Positions 35,137 through 46,233 of a stretch of DNA of 64,000 nucleotides are shown here, in pieces. Under the pieces are notes generated by a model. The model was not told the DNA's origin and did not search any database. It was given only the letters and a program-made list of their open reading frames with translations. The first letter of the stretch is position 1; each line of letters begins with the position of its first letter. The position numbers and the translations under genes were made by a program. This DNA comes from Vibrio gangliei (GTDB lineage: Bacteria; Pseudomonadota; Gammaproteobacteria; Enterobacterales; Vibrionaceae), in assembly GCF_026001925.1 (NCBI RefSeq), contig NZ_AP021869.1, forward strand, positions 2,232,001 to 2,296,000, in the 5' to 3' direction.

Positions 35137-36477
35137 TTACTCAATCTGATTCGCATAATAGTGAGCCAAACGAGTAAACTCATCACCTCTTGCCATGAAG
35201 TTTTTAAATTGATCTAGGCTTGCGCACGCTGGCGATAACATCACTAAATCACCTTGCTTCACTTTTGTAGAGATGTCGGCCATCGCTTGTTCCATTGTCT
35301 CAAAGCGTAAAGCAGAGGCATGAAGAGGCATAAACTCATCGCCATCCTGCCCAAAACAATACAAGGCCACATTCAAGCTATTAAGAACCGGCGCTAACGA
35401 AGAAAAATCCGCTCCCTTACCCACGCCACCAACTAACAAGTGTAATTTACCTGTTAATTGCAAACCGGACAGCGCTGCGAAGGTACTGGCTAAATTGGTG
35501 GCTTTAGAATCGTTAATCCACTTAATGCCATGATTATCAGCAACCAATTGGCATCGGTGTGTTAGGCCTGTGTAAGTTTTCAGCGCAGGGATCACCGCCG
35601 TCAATTCTACGCCGACCGATTCAAGTAAAGCGAGAGCAACCAGACTATTTGCCACATTATGACGCCCCACTAAACTGAGTTCTTCAACCGCCACCAACGG
35701 TTGACCTTGTTTGGCCAAATACTCTTGCGCTTCTAACCAAACAACACCAAACTCTTGCTCATCAAAGCCAAAACTTACAGTTGGAATATCATTGTTTGGA
35801 TAAGTAAAACGATCATCACGATTAACAATGGCTTTATCGGCGTGCATAAAAATACGCTGTTTAGCGGCAGCATAATCTTCCATGCCTTGATAGCGGTCCA
35901 TATGATCTTCAGAAAGATTGAGATACGCGGCCGCGGCAAGGTGTAAAGAAGACGTCGTTTCTAACTGAAAACTGGATAATTCCAATACGTACAGATCAAC
36001 GTCATCCGCCAATAAATCCAGAGCTGGCACCCCAATATTACCACCCACACCAACGTTCAAGCCCACTGATTTCGCCAGAACGCCAGTTAAGTCGGTCACG
36101 GTACTTTTGCCATTGGAGCCAGTGATAGCCACCACAGGCGCATTGGCCGCCCATGCAAACAGCTCAATATCACCAACAACTTGAATACCTTGAGCCAGTG
36201 CTTGCTGAATCTCTGGCGTTGCCAACGCAATACCTGGGTTGGTGACAATCAAATCCGCATCCAGCAACCAGTCTGTTCGCCAACTGCCTGAATGGAAATC
36301 CACATCAGAACGTAACGATTCCTGTCCTGGCGGCTGAGTGCGAGTATCAATCACTTTTATCGACAAATCTTGTGGTAAATTTTGCAAATAATTCACCACG
36401 GATAAACCCGTCACACCCAAGCCGACAACCACGACTTTTTCAATGTTTTGCCATTTATCTAACGCTGAGTGTGACAT
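35137..36477 (-). CDS. murD: UDP-N-acetylmuramoylalanine--D-glutamate ligase
   Basis: This 446-residue Mur ligase adds D-Glu to UDP-MurNAc-L-Ala. It shows [16 protein letters not shown] at the N-terminus, P-loop [13 protein letters not shown], the LELSSFQLE block, and NDSKATN. The start is placed at the ATG at 36477, with GAGGA upstream; a TTG 24 bases earlier is unlikely. It lies between mraY and ftsW in the usual dcw order. Confidence 0.96.
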   Translation of the reverse strand: MSHSALDKWQNIEKVVVVGLGVTGLSVVNYLQNLPQDLSIKVIDTRTQPPGQESLRSDVDFHSGSWRTDWLLDADLIVTNPGIALATPEIQQALAQGIQVVGDIELFAWAANAPVVAITGSNGKSTVTDLTGVLAKSVGLNVGVGGNIGVPALDLLADDVDLYVLELSSFQLETTSSLHLAAAAYLNLSEDHMDRYQGMEDYAAAKQRIFMHADKAIVNRDDRFTYPNNDIPTVSFGFDEQEFGVVWLEAQEYLAKQGQPLVAVEELSLVGRHNVANSLVALALLESVGVELTAVIPALKTYTGLTHRCQLVADNHGIKWINDSKATNLASTFAALSGLQLTGKLHLLVGGVGKGADFSSLAPVLNSLNVALYCFGQDGDEFMPLHASALRFETMEQAMADISTKVKQGDLVMLSPACASLDQFKNFMARGDEFTRLAHYYANQIE

Positions 36478-36513
36478 GAAGTAATGATCCTCAAAAGACA
36501 AGCAAAGAATGGA

Positions 36514-37596
36514 TTAGCGAATTTTCAGAGTCGCTAGACCAATAAGCACTAATACGATAGAAATGATCCAAAAACGCACAATCACGCGCGGCTCCGGCCA
36601 ACCTTTCAATTCATAGTGGTGATGAATCGGTGCCATGCGGAAAATGCGCTGGCCACGCAATTTATACGAGCCGACTTGTAAGATTACCGACAAGGTTTCC
36701 ATTACAAATACGCCGCCCATGATCACCAACACAAACTCTTGGCGAACCAAAACTGCAATGGTTCCTAATGCGCCACCTAAGGCTAATGAACCAACATCAC
36801 CCATAAAGACTTGAGCAGGATAGGTGTTAAACCATAGGAAGCCTAACCCCGCCCCGACAATCGCCGTACACACCACAACTAATTCACTGGCATAAGGCAC
36901 GTATGGAATGTGTAAGTATTCAGAAAAGTTCACGTTACCCGTCGCCCAAGCAATGGCAGCAAAACCGGCAGATACTAATACCGTTGGCATAATTGCCAAG
37001 CCATCCAAGCCATCCGTCAGGTTAACGGCATTACTGGTACCAACAATCACAAAGTAAGTCAGTACGATATACATCAAACCCAATTGCGGCATTACATCTT
37101 TAAAGAATGGCACCACGAGTTGAGTAGCCGACGTATCTTTCCCTAATGCGTACAAAGCAAATGCTACGCCCAATGCAATCACTGACTGCCAGAAGTATTT
37201 CCAACGCGCAATTAGGCCATCGGTATTTTTACGTACCACTTTGCGGTAATCATCCACAAAACCAACAACGCCATAACCAAGCAGCACAGCCATCACAGCC
37301 CAAACATAAGGGTTAGAAAGATCTGCCCATAAGAAAACAGTGATGGTAATTGCAGCAAGGATCATTACCCCACCCATGGTCGGTGTGCCACGTTTACTAA
37401 AGTGTGATTCTGGGCCGTCGTTTCGAACCACTTGACCAATTTGCAGCAATTGCAAACGCTGGATCAGTTTGGGTCCCATCCACAAAGATAAACCCAATGC
37501 GGTTAAAATACTGATAATCGCCCTGAAAGAGAGGTATTCAAACAGTCGAAAAAAAGAAAAATATGGCTGTAACAGTTCTGCGAGCCAAATGATCAT
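36514..37596 (-). CDS. mraY: Phospho-N-acetylmuramoyl-pentapeptide-transferase
   Basis: This 360-residue membrane enzyme makes lipid I from UDP-MurNAc-pentapeptide and undecaprenyl phosphate. Key motifs are the cytoplasmic [18 protein letters not shown] with its catalytic Asp residues, and the [15 protein letters not shown] and [10 protein letters not shown] blocks. Length matches E. coli MraY exactly (360). It overlaps murF by 4 bp. Confidence 0.98.
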   Translation of the reverse strand: MIIWLAELLQPYFSFFRLFEYLSFRAIISILTALGLSLWMGPKLIQRLQLLQIGQVVRNDGPESHFSKRGTPTMGGVMILAAITITVFLWADLSNPYVWAVMAVLLGYGVVGFVDDYRKVVRKNTDGLIARWKYFWQSVIALGVAFALYALGKDTSATQLVVPFFKDVMPQLGLMYIVLTYFVIVGTSNAVNLTDGLDGLAIMPTVLVSAGFAAIAWATGNVNFSEYLHIPYVPYASELVVVCTAIVGAGLGFLWFNTYPAQVFMGDVGSLALGGALGTIAVLVRQEFVLVIMGGVFVMETLSVILQVGSYKLRGQRIFRMAPIHHHYELKGWPEPRVIVRFWIISIVLVLIGLATLKIR

Positions 37597-38984
37597 GCGT
37601 AAGTCTCCTTCAAAGCAGTCACCACTTGACTCATTTTAGAGCTGTTTGCTCCTTTGATCAGTAATGTGTGTTTTTCGTCTGCTTGTGTATCGTTTTTAGT
37701 AGGTAAATGCTGCTTTATAAAATCAATCATTGTGTCATGAGAAGCAAAATGTTTGCCACAGGTTGTCGGATTTTGCTGACACAACTGACTAATTAGCGCG
37801 GTATCCTCGCCAAAAGTGAGGACATAGTCAAAATTATATTGTGCGGCGTGCTCACCGACCTCTTGGTGCAATGCTTTACTTTCTTCACCCAGCTCCGCCA
37901 TAAAGCCTAGCACTAGCCAACGCTTTCCTGGGTAATTGGCCAATAAATCGGCGGCCGCTTTCATGGCAGGCACACTGGCATTATAGCTGTCATCAATGAT
38001 GCGAATATTCGAATTTAAATCAATGGCTTCTACTCGGCCCTTTACATGACTTGGCACTTGTAGCCCTGATACCACTTCATCTAAGGTTGCGCCAGCTTGG
38101 ATTGCCATCGCCGCCGCGGCTAATGCGTTACTGATATTGTGGCGACCTATCATAGGCAAGTGAATGTTGTTTTCACCTAGCGGGCAAACTAAAGTAAAGG
38201 TTGCTGCACCTTGTTGATTCACTTCGATATTTTTTGCGTAAAAGTCAGCTTTAGGGTCATCAACCGAAAACGTCACGACCTGCTTGTCAGCCAACGTCTC
38301 CTGCCAGAAACGAAGACCATTGCTGTCTAGGTTCACCACCGCACAACCACCAGCAGGTAAACCTTGATAAATTTCACCCTTCGCTTTAGCCACACCATCA
38401 AGTGAGCCAAACCCTTCAAGGTGTGCCGCCGCGACGTTATTGACTAGTGCAATATCAGGTTGAACAAGTGCCGTGGTATAGGCGATTTCACCAATATGAT
38501 TTGCGCCTAATTCAATCACGGCGTAATCGTCGTGTTTATCACTGCGCAATAACGTTAATGGCACGCCAATATCATTATTGAAATTACCCGCGGTCGACAG
38601 AACCTGGCCTTTTTGCTTTAAGATAGCAGCCAACATTTCTTTTACCGTTGTTTTGCCACAGCTTCCGGTCAGCGCTAACGTTTTAGCCGAGGCTTGTTGG
38701 TGCATCCATTGACCTAGTTGGCCTAAGGCTTGATGAGTATCATTCACCACGACTTGTGGAATAGAACAATCCACGTGGCGAGAAACAAGCAATGCCACTG
38801 CGCCACTATCCACCGCTTGCTGACAAAAATCGTGAGCATCAAAACGCTCGCCGATTAATGCAATAAATAAACTCCCCGCTTCCACTTGGCGTGTGTCGGT
38901 GGTGACCGATTGAATCACCGCATCGTTGCCTACTAACTGGCCTGACGTGATTTGAGCAAGTTGTTGTAAATTAAATGAGATCAT
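37593..38984 (-). CDS. murF: UDP-N-acetylmuramoyl-tripeptide--D-alanyl-D-alanine ligase
   Basis: This 463-residue Mur ligase joins D-Ala-D-Ala to the UDP-MurNAc tripeptide. The P-loop [14 protein letters not shown], the [11 protein letters not shown] block and the DDSYNASV motif are typical. It overlaps murE upstream and mraY downstream by 4 bp each, giving tight translational coupling of three consecutive precursor steps. Confidence 0.97.
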   Translation of the reverse strand: MISFNLQQLAQITSGQLVGNDAVIQSVTTDTRQVEAGSLFIALIGERFDAHDFCQQAVDSGAVALLVSRHVDCSIPQVVVNDTHQALGQLGQWMHQQASAKTLALTGSCGKTTVKEMLAAILKQKGQVLSTAGNFNNDIGVPLTLLRSDKHDDYAVIELGANHIGEIAYTTALVQPDIALVNNVAAAHLEGFGSLDGVAKAKGEIYQGLPAGGCAVVNLDSNGLRFWQETLADKQVVTFSVDDPKADFYAKNIEVNQQGAATFTLVCPLGENNIHLPMIGRHNISNALAAAAMAIQAGATLDEVVSGLQVPSHVKGRVEAIDLNSNIRIIDDSYNASVPAMKAAADLLANYPGKRWLVLGFMAELGEESKALHQEVGEHAAQYNFDYVLTFGEDTALISQLCQQNPTTCGKHFASHDTMIDFIKQHLPTKNDTQADEKHTLLIKGANSSKMSQVVTALKETYA

Positions 38985-40504
38985 AGCGCTAATCCTAATA
39001 AAGTTTTCGCGGTTTCTCGATCAGAATAATGCAAGGTTTGTCCTTGTATAATTTGGTAATCTTCATGGCCTTTTCCTGCCAATAAAATAATGTCATTTTC
39101 CTGTGCATGCTCGACGGCATATTGACAGGCTTGATAGCGAGAATGAATCACCTGAATGTGTTCGGGATGTTGCGCGCCTTTAAGCATATCCGCCACAATT
39201 TGAGCCGGGTCTTCACTACGAGGGTTGTCATCAGTAATGATGGATACATCGGCTAAACGCTCTGAAATTTCTGTCATCATCGGACGCTTTCCGGTATCTC
39301 TGTCACCACCACAACCGAATATCGACCATAGTTTACCTTTACAATGCACACGTAATGCCATTAGCGCTTTTTCTAAAGCATCAGGGGTATGGGCATAATC
39401 GACGACGATTTTAGGGTATGAAGTACTATCCGTCATTGAAGAACTTTCCGTCAGTGAAGATATTTCTGCCTGAAACAATTCCATGCGGCCAATCACCGGC
39501 TTTAACTGCGGCGCGGTCGATACCAGTTGCTCGAGTTCAAAACCTAAACTCAATAAGGTTGCCAATGCCACCATCACATTGCTGGCATTAAAGGCCCCGA
39601 TGAGAGGAGTTTGTAACTGAGCTTGCCCCCACGTTCCGTCTATATCCATTCGGATACCGGCATCAGAATACTCAACGTCTGTGGCCCATAACGCTTTATG
39701 TGACAACGGTGCAGTTGGCGCGGAAAGTGAAACCGATACCGCTTCAGGCAACTGCTGTAGCCATTGCTGACCAAACGCATCATCGGCATTGATGATCTTA
39801 TGCTGGCAATCGTGTTGTGAAAACAAACTGAACTTGGCCTTGGCGTATTCTTCCATGCTGCCATGATAATCGAGATGGTCACGGCTTAAATTGGTGAAGG
39901 CTGCGGCGGCAAAAGAAAGCGTTTTGACTCGGCCTTGAACCAAGCCATGTGAGGAGATTTCAAGCGCGGTGTAATCCGCTCCTTGCTGCTGCAATTGCGA
40001 CAAGGTTTGCTGAATTTCAATCGCATTTCCTGTGGTATTAACCGCTGGCTGCAAATTATCTAAAAAGCCATTGCCTGTGGTCCCCATTACCGCCGCTTTT
40101 TGGCCAAGCAACTCCAGCCATTGAGCAATCAATTGGGAAATAGTGGTTTTACCATTAGTGCCGGTGATGCCAATTAATTGCATTGGCGCAAAATGATACA
40201 AACGCCCCGCCAATTGCGATAACTGCGTGCCAATGTGCTCTAAATAAATAATGGCGACCTTGTCTTTATACTCAATCGAGTCGGATACATGTTGAGCATC
40301 ACTGTCTGCAATAACCGCACTAGCACCATTGAGTATCGCTTTATCAATAAACTGGCGGCCATCAACCGCATGGCCTTGAATAGCAACAAACACATCACCT
40401 TGAGTGACTTTTCTACTATCCAGTTGTAATTGCTGAACCACAACATCATGCTGAAATTCAAACTCACCCCAAGGCTTTAATAATTGCGATAATGTAAGCG
40501 ACAT
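38981..40504 (-). CDS. murE: UDP-N-acetylmuramoyl-L-alanyl-D-glutamate--2,6-diaminopimelate ligase
   Basis: This 507-residue Mur ligase adds meso-diaminopimelate. The P-loop [14 protein letters not shown] is present. The DNPR motif (in [11 protein letters not shown]) marks specificity for meso-DAP, not lysine, as in other Gram-negatives. The ATG at 40504 sits 5-6 bases after AGGTGG, better than the in-frame GTG at 40513. Confidence 0.96.
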   Translation of the reverse strand: MSLTLSQLLKPWGEFEFQHDVVVQQLQLDSRKVTQGDVFVAIQGHAVDGRQFIDKAILNGASAVIADSDAQHVSDSIEYKDKVAIIYLEHIGTQLSQLAGRLYHFAPMQLIGITGTNGKTTISQLIAQWLELLGQKAAVMGTTGNGFLDNLQPAVNTTGNAIEIQQTLSQLQQQGADYTALEISSHGLVQGRVKTLSFAAAAFTNLSRDHLDYHGSMEEYAKAKFSLFSQHDCQHKIINADDAFGQQWLQQLPEAVSVSLSAPTAPLSHKALWATDVEYSDAGIRMDIDGTWGQAQLQTPLIGAFNASNVMVALATLLSLGFELEQLVSTAPQLKPVIGRMELFQAEISSLTESSSMTDSTSYPKIVVDYAHTPDALEKALMALRVHCKGKLWSIFGCGGDRDTGKRPMMTEISERLADVSIITDDNPRSEDPAQIVADMLKGAQHPEHIQVIHSRYQACQYAVEHAQENDIILLAGKGHEDYQIIQGQTLHYSDRETAKTLLGLAL

Positions 40505-40516
40505 AGTCTCCACCTG

Positions 40517-42280
40517 TTATTCACCTTGTTCCGATTCTTGAGTGGCATCAGGGGCAACGTTCATGATTTGCAGTGCCCCTTTCATGATTTCAGAAAAGAC
40601 AGGCGCAGCCACCGAGCCACCATAGAATTCATCACCTTGTGGTTCGTTAATTACGACCACCAATGCAAAACGTGGATCGCTGATCGGTGCAAGACCCGCC
40701 GTGAGGCCAACATATTGATCGCTATAGCCACCCGCTTTTGCTTTACGCGAAGTACCGGTTTTGGCGCCAACACGATATCCCGGCACTTTCGCTGCACGAG
40801 CAGTACCACCTTTATGGGTGACTTGCTCTAACATATCGACCACTTTGCGTGATGCTTCCGCGTCAGCAGCACGGAAACTTTTACCTGGTGTGCCACCTTT
40901 TAAAATATTCAATGGCTTATTAATGCCCATGTTACCGAGCGTAGCGTAAGCGTGAGCCAATTGCAGTGGCGTCACTGAAATCCCGTAACCAAATGCCAAA
41001 GTGGCTTCTTCAAACGGTGACCAGCGGCGACGATCAGGGAAAATCCCCGTCACTTCACCCGGTAAACGCATACCAGATATTTCACCAAAACCAACGGCGC
41101 TATACATACCAAGAATTTCTTTTACATCCATTTTCAGAGCAATGGTCGCAATACCGACGTTACTGGATTTTTTCAAGATAGTGGTGAGATCGGCTTTACC
41201 GGCTTGCTCGGAATCACGCACGCGACTGCCCCCAACACGCATGATGCCGTTTCCGGTATCAATCACGGTTTTATCATCAATCACTCCCCGATCCAGACCG
41301 GCCAAAATTACAAAAGGTTTCATGGTGGAACCCGGCTCAATCGAATCGGTAATCGCGCGGTTGCGCATACGGAAACTTTGTAATTGATCGCGGTTATTTG
41401 GGTTGTAAGAAGGCGCGTTCACCATGGCGAGCACGTTGCCGGTTTTGACATCCACCAGCACAGCTGTACCTGATGTGGCACGGAAATCAGCAACCGCTTG
41501 TTTGATAGCACGATAAGAAATCGCTTGTAAACGCTGATCGATCGTCAGTTGCAGGGGCTTACCCGGCTCTTGCGTTTGAAGTGAAATGTTTTCGACCACG
41601 CGACCAAAGCGGTCTTTTCGAATGGTTCGCTTGCCGGCTTCGCCAGTCAACCAATCATCAAAACTACGCTCTAACCCTTCCAAACCATGGCTATCGATTC
41701 CAGTCACCCCAACCACGTGCGCGCTGACCTCACCAGATGGGTAGAAACGACGTGATTCATCTTTTAAACCGATACCTGGTAAATTAAGCTCTCGCACATA
41801 TTTAGACATAGCAGGGCTGACTTGGCGTTGTAAATATATGAAACGCTTACGTTTGTTTTGTTCAAGTCTGCGCACTAATCCCTTTTGATCCAGTCCAAGT
41901 ACGTTAGCTAATGCATACCAACGATTCAGATCATCAAGACCATGTTCTTTGAAAATAGTCGCAGGGTCAGCCCACACTGCTTGCACCGGAACACTGACCG
42001 CCAAAGGCTCACCATTACGATCAGAAATAATGCCACGTGCCGTTGGAATGGCTTTAACACGCACTGAACGCATGTCAGCCTGTTGAATCAATTGATCCGG
42101 TTCAATCACTTGAATATAAGCCGTTCGGGCAATCAATATGAATAAAGCGAGTGCAACGAAAGCAATGACGAGGTTGTAACGCCATGAAATTAAGATAGAG
42201 GAGTTGTCAGAGGCACTCGGTTTCTTTTTATTTGGGCTCTTTTTATTTTTGGTGATTTTTTTATTCGTTGGCTTTTTCAT
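40517..42280 (-). CDS. ftsI: Septal peptidoglycan transpeptidase FtsI (PBP3)
   Basis: This 587-residue class B penicillin-binding protein starts with a Lys/Asn-rich cytoplasmic tail, a membrane anchor (about 34-55) and a pedestal domain. The transpeptidase domain has the nucleophile motif STMK (Ser318), SSN (372-374) and KTG (507-509), all intact. It cross-links septal peptidoglycan in partnership with FtsW. The start overlaps ftsL by 4 bp. Confidence 0.97.
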   Translation of the reverse strand: MKKPTNKKITKNKKSPNKKKPSASDNSSILISWRYNLVIAFVALALFILIARTAYIQVIEPDQLIQQADMRSVRVKAIPTARGIISDRNGEPLAVSVPVQAVWADPATIFKEHGLDDLNRWYALANVLGLDQKGLVRRLEQNKRKRFIYLQRQVSPAMSKYVRELNLPGIGLKDESRRFYPSGEVSAHVVGVTGIDSHGLEGLERSFDDWLTGEAGKRTIRKDRFGRVVENISLQTQEPGKPLQLTIDQRLQAISYRAIKQAVADFRATSGTAVLVDVKTGNVLAMVNAPSYNPNNRDQLQSFRMRNRAITDSIEPGSTMKPFVILAGLDRGVIDDKTVIDTGNGIMRVGGSRVRDSEQAGKADLTTILKKSSNVGIATIALKMDVKEILGMYSAVGFGEISGMRLPGEVTGIFPDRRRWSPFEEATLAFGYGISVTPLQLAHAYATLGNMGINKPLNILKGGTPGKSFRAADAEASRKVVDMLEQVTHKGGTARAAKVPGYRVGAKTGTSRKAKAGGYSDQYVGLTAGLAPISDPRFALVVVINEPQGDEFYGGSVAAPVFSEIMKGALQIMNVAPDATQESEQGE

Positions 42281-42597
42281 CTCAGGTTCACAACCACTTC
42301 TTTATCCGAGTCCGGGCGTTTCATATCAAGATCTTTGATGGCAACCTTTTGCACACGCGTATGCTCTGCAAGGGCATTTTCTTCTAATATGAGGTTGCGC
42401 CATTCACTGTCGAGCTTTTCACGATTTTCTAATAACTCATCGCGCAAAGTGATTTGATGACGGGTATTGTACGTGGTCAAAACGACCGCGATTGAGCTGA
42501 TGAAAATCAGCAACAATAGAATTAATGGCACTCGACCAACGGAAATTAAGTCGGTCCAAATCGAGCGTATTAAACTGGGTGGTTGTTTGTCTGTCAT
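42277..42597 (-). CDS. ftsL: Cell division protein FtsL
   Basis: This 106-residue bitopic protein has a short cytoplasmic part, one membrane helix (about 22-42), and a periplasmic coiled coil (about 45-90) that binds FtsB and FtsQ. Sequence is poorly conserved in the family; size, topology and the fixed position between rsmH and ftsI carry the call. Confidence 0.92.
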   Translation of the reverse strand: MTDKQPPSLIRSIWTDLISVGRVPLILLLLIFISSIAVVLTTYNTRHQITLRDELLENREKLDSEWRNLILEENALAEHTRVQKVAIKDLDMKRPDSDKEVVVNLR

Positions 42598-42627
42598 AAT
42601 TTATCGATGATCATCTTGATGTTCGAT

Positions 42628-43578
42628 CTAGAGCTTTTCAGCAATACGTAATACGGAACTGCGTGAACGCGTATTCACTTCCACTTCCGACTTCGATGGC
42701 TTAATGGCCTTGCCGACGGTCTTCATGTTAGCCGATCCCAGCTCTTTAATTTGTGCTTCAGTCATTGGAATGCCGTGTGGCACTTGTGGACCTTGGCTCT
42801 CACGACGCATAAAACGTTTCACCATACGATCTTCCAGCGAATGGAAGCTGATCACTGAAAGACGGCCTTGTGGCGCGAGAATATTCATCGCCCCTTTTAA
42901 GGCAAAGTCGATCTCTTCCAGTTCACTATTAATATAAATACGAATGGCCTGGAAACTACGCGTTGCTGGGTGCTTTTTCTCTTTAAAATTCTTTGGTGCG
43001 ACATCCGAAATCAATTTCGCGAGCTGGCCGGTACGCGTCAATGGCTCGTTCTCTTCATTTTCACGATATTCAACTAGCCCACGCGCAATACGACGAGCAT
43101 GTTTTTCTTCGCCAAATTCACGCAATACCCATGTAATATCATCCAATTCCGCTTCGGCTAACCACTCAGCCGCCGATTGACCTGATGTTGGATCCATACG
43201 CATGTCCAATGGACCATCTTTCATAAAACTGAAACCACGGTCGGCATCATCTAATTGTGGAGAGGAAACACCAAGATCAAATAATACCCCATCAACTTTG
43301 CCAACCAATTGATATTGCTCAGCATAAGATTGAATACCTGAAAAAGGACCATGTACGATGGTAAAGCGAGGATCATCAATTTTCTTTGCTTCTTCAATCG
43401 CTTGAGGATCACGATCGATGCTATATAAGCGCCCTTCAGGACCAAGCTGAGACAAAATAGTGCGGCTATGACCCCCACGACCAAAAGTACCATCAATATA
43501 GATACCATTTGGCTTAATATTTAATCCATCAATGGATTCATTAAGAAGAACTGAAACGTGCTGGAAGGTATCGGTCAT
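42628..43578 (-). CDS. rsmH: 16S rRNA (cytosine-1402 N4)-methyltransferase
   Basis: This 316-residue methyltransferase modifies C1402 in the ribosomal P site, the base also methylated on its ribose by RsmI, whose gene is 1.7 kb away. Motifs are [12 protein letters not shown], the [11 protein letters not shown] block and [13 protein letters not shown]. It is the first gene of the dcw cluster seen here; no mraZ lies between it and rnpB. The region 43579-43726 holds no recognised promoter. Confidence 0.97.
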   Translation of the reverse strand: MTDTFQHVSVLLNESIDGLNIKPNGIYIDGTFGRGGHSRTILSQLGPEGRLYSIDRDPQAIEEAKKIDDPRFTIVHGPFSGIQSYAEQYQLVGKVDGVLFDLGVSSPQLDDADRGFSFMKDGPLDMRMDPTSGQSAAEWLAEAELDDITWVLREFGEEKHARRIARGLVEYRENEENEPLTRTGQLAKLISDVAPKNFKEKKHPATRSFQAIRIYINSELEEIDFALKGAMNILAPQGRLSVISFHSLEDRMVKRFMRRESQGPQVPHGIPMTEAQIKELGSANMKTVGKAIKPSKSEVEVNTRSRSSVLRIAEKL

Positions 43579-43726
43579 AGGGTTTAAAACTCAATTAAAT
43601 GTAGAGGGCTTAGGATATTCATGTCAGCGACGCAACGCAAGAAATCAGCTGAATTTCTAAGCATTATTGCGCTAGTTTATGCCAATTCTGCTAATAATCG
43701 TTAATAGAAGGTCAAAAGCATAAAAA

Positions 43727-43754
43727 AACCCACCACAGTATACTGCAGTGGGTT
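43727..43754 (-). terminator. rnpB terminator
   Basis: On the minus strand AACCCACTGCAGTA pairs with TACTGTGGTGGGTT, followed by a T-run, right after the rnpB 3' end. Confidence 0.93.
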
Positions 43755-43766
43755 CACTCAATTGGG

Positions 43767-44190
<424 letters not shown>

Positions 44191-44197
44191 ACCGCGG

Positions 44198-44225
44198 ATT
44201 ATACGCAAACCGCTTTAGAAGACAA
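44198..44225 (-). promoter_or_regulatory. rnpB promoter
   Basis: On the minus strand TTGTCT (44220-44225), a 16-base spacer and TATAAT (44198-44203) sit 7 bases before the RNA 5' end. A GC-rich discriminator (CCGCGG) suggests stringent/growth-rate control. Confidence 0.82.
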
Positions 44226-44255
44226 GGAATAACGGCCTTGTCTCAGTGAATATGG

Positions 44256-45278
44256 CTATCTTTGCAGCACTCGGACCCACATAGGCTCACGCCCAACAGG
44301 CTGACGTTCTACTCGAGCCAAATGGCGTGATTTCGAGTCGATAGCATAAACACTAACATGATCCGATCCTTGTCCAGCACACAGCAGAAACTGATCATAC
44401 GGATCAAGATCAAAACCACGCGGAATCGATTCGGTGAGAAGTTGATCGTGCAAGCTGAGATCTCCACTATCAGGATCCACGCTAAAACACGTCATAGTAT
44501 GTTGAGTACGCTCACTGACAAACAGGTGTCTCTCATCGGTCGTCAAATGAATATCCGCCGCCCAATGCACTTCATCATTTTGTAATTCGATATAGCTGAG
44601 TCTCTGCGCGAGCTGCCAATGATTGCGATCATCTTGTAATGTAAAATGCAGCACATCACCATCAAGTTCATTAATCACATAGAGATGTCGACCATTTTTA
44701 CTCGCGACCAGATGTCTAGGACCTGCGCCAGATTGAGTCTCAAGCCAAGGTTGAGAATGTGGCTGTAATTGACCTTGCTTATCAAAACGATACAAACGGA
44801 TCTTATCGTCCCCCAAGCAAGTCACAAACAAAGTTTGCTGCTCTATATCTGCCGTAGAAGCACTCAAATCAGGATCGCTCACGCTAATAACACAATGGGC
44901 TTTGGTGAGGTTTTCCAACACTTGCATCGGCGCTTGAGCTATATCATTCACCAGTGGAGACACCATCAAGCCATTTTGCGCATAAGAGGTGAGCAATAAA
45001 AACTGTCCACTTGCATCCAAACAACTCGACGAGGCACTTTTCGGCAAGGCAGTGTTAGCCACATGCGTTAAGCGACCATCTGATTCAATCAGGTAGGTCA
45101 CCACCGCAAAATTTGGCCTTACTGCCGCATACAAATAAAGTCCGTCGGCACTGATGGTCACAGGTTGCACTTCGCCTGGCGTGGCAACAATTTGAAGTAA
45201 TTCTAAACCGCCAGTTGCCTTTAGCTCAAAAACATGAAGTTGCTGGCTAGTTGGACTCGAGACATAAACACACTTCAT
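44256..45278 (-). CDS. pgl: 6-phosphogluconolactonase, beta-propeller type
   Basis: This 340-residue protein matches E. coli Pgl (YbhE), a seven-bladed propeller that hydrolyses 6-phosphogluconolactone in the pentose phosphate pathway. Shared segments include the opening VYVSSPTSQQLHVF, GEVQPVTISADGLYLY, the GAGPRHLV block, WAADIHLT and a PMWVRV end. AGGGAAG precedes the ATG. Many vibrios also carry an unrelated SOL-type Pgl elsewhere; whether this genome does cannot be seen. It is a single gene between rnpB and rsmI. Confidence 0.88.
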   Translation of the reverse strand: MKCVYVSSPTSQQLHVFELKATGGLELLQIVATPGEVQPVTISADGLYLYAAVRPNFAVVTYLIESDGRLTHVANTALPKSASSSCLDASGQFLLLTSYAQNGLMVSPLVNDIAQAPMQVLENLTKAHCVISVSDPDLSASTADIEQQTLFVTCLGDDKIRLYRFDKQGQLQPHSQPWLETQSGAGPRHLVASKNGRHLYVINELDGDVLHFTLQDDRNHWQLAQRLSYIELQNDEVHWAADIHLTTDERHLFVSERTQHTMTCFSVDPDSGDLSLHDQLLTESIPRGFDLDPYDQFLLCAGQGSDHVSVYAIDSKSRHLARVERQPVGREPMWVRVLQR

Positions 45279-45305
45279 CTTCCCTGACCTTATTTTTATA
45301 TCTAG

Positions 45306-46172
45306 TTAATCTAAATTCTCTAAGCCCCATTTATATAACGCATTTTTCTTGAGATTGTGAATTTCTGCCACCAGCGCTGCGGCCTTTTTCAGAGGTAATT
45401 CTGTCGTCAATATTTTCAAACTGCGCAAAGCATCGTCAGGCAAGGCATCCGCTTGTTTTTCTTCACGATGACCATGAATAAGCAACACCATTTCGCCACG
45501 CTTACGGTTATCATCTTGCTCAATCCATTCAATAAGTTCACCAAGAGGCGCACCATAAATGGTTTCAAACGTTTTGGTTAACTCTCGCGCCAAAACAACT
45601 TCTCGTTCAGGGCCAAGTACACTGAGCATATCTTGCAAGGAATCCGTAATACGATGCGGTGATTCATAAAAAATGCAGGTGCGCTCGGCTTTAGCGATTT
45701 CCAATAATTTGTCTTTGCGACCTTTACTTTTAGCAGGAAGAAAACCTTCAAAACTGAAACGATCCGATGGTAAGCCCGATGCGCTTAACGCCGTGATCAC
45801 CGCACACGCTCCAGGAAGAGGAACAACTTTAACCCCCGCCTGACGACATTTGGTCACTAAATGATATCCTGGATCACTAATTAGGGGAGTGCCCGCATCC
45901 GACACTAGTGCGATCGATTCACCTGCAAGAACTTTTTCGACTAAAACTTGCGCTTTTTGCTGTTCATTATGATCATGTAAAGCATAGGTTTTGGTTGCAA
46001 TACCAAAATGCGAAAGCAAACGGCCAGTATGCCTTGTATCTTCAGCGGCAATCAGGTCAACTTGATGTAATACGTCGAGCGATCGTTGAGTAATATCACC
46101 TAAATTGCCTATCGGCGTGGGAACAATATACAAGGCTGGGCTTTCTAAAAGAGCAGTTTTGTTATCTATCAT
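45306..46172 (-). CDS. rsmI: 16S rRNA (cytidine-1402 2'-O)-methyltransferase
   Basis: This 288-residue SAM-dependent enzyme methylates the ribose of C1402. It shows the family start [17 protein letters not shown], the [13 protein letters not shown] loop, FEGFLPAKS and the YESPHRI block. It is divergent from lpoA by 61 bp, an arrangement shared with E. coli (yraL/yraM). Confidence 0.97.
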   Translation of the reverse strand: MIDNKTALLESPALYIVPTPIGNLGDITQRSLDVLHQVDLIAAEDTRHTGRLLSHFGIATKTYALHDHNEQQKAQVLVEKVLAGESIALVSDAGTPLISDPGYHLVTKCRQAGVKVVPLPGACAVITALSASGLPSDRFSFEGFLPAKSKGRKDKLLEIAKAERTCIFYESPHRITDSLQDMLSVLGPEREVVLARELTKTFETIYGAPLGELIEWIEQDDNRKRGEMVLLIHGHREEKQADALPDDALRSLKILTTELPLKKAAALVAEIHNLKKNALYKWGLENLD

Positions 46173-46233
46173 TTGTTTACCGTCACTTGAGCGATTAATA
46201 TAGAGTCAATCTTTCACATAAAGAATAGAACGC

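Noticed and set aside
43579..43726. A small gene or mraZ remnant upstream of rsmH
   Set aside because: No frame of useful length or MraZ motif is present; the stretch is AT-rich and leads into the rnpB terminator.
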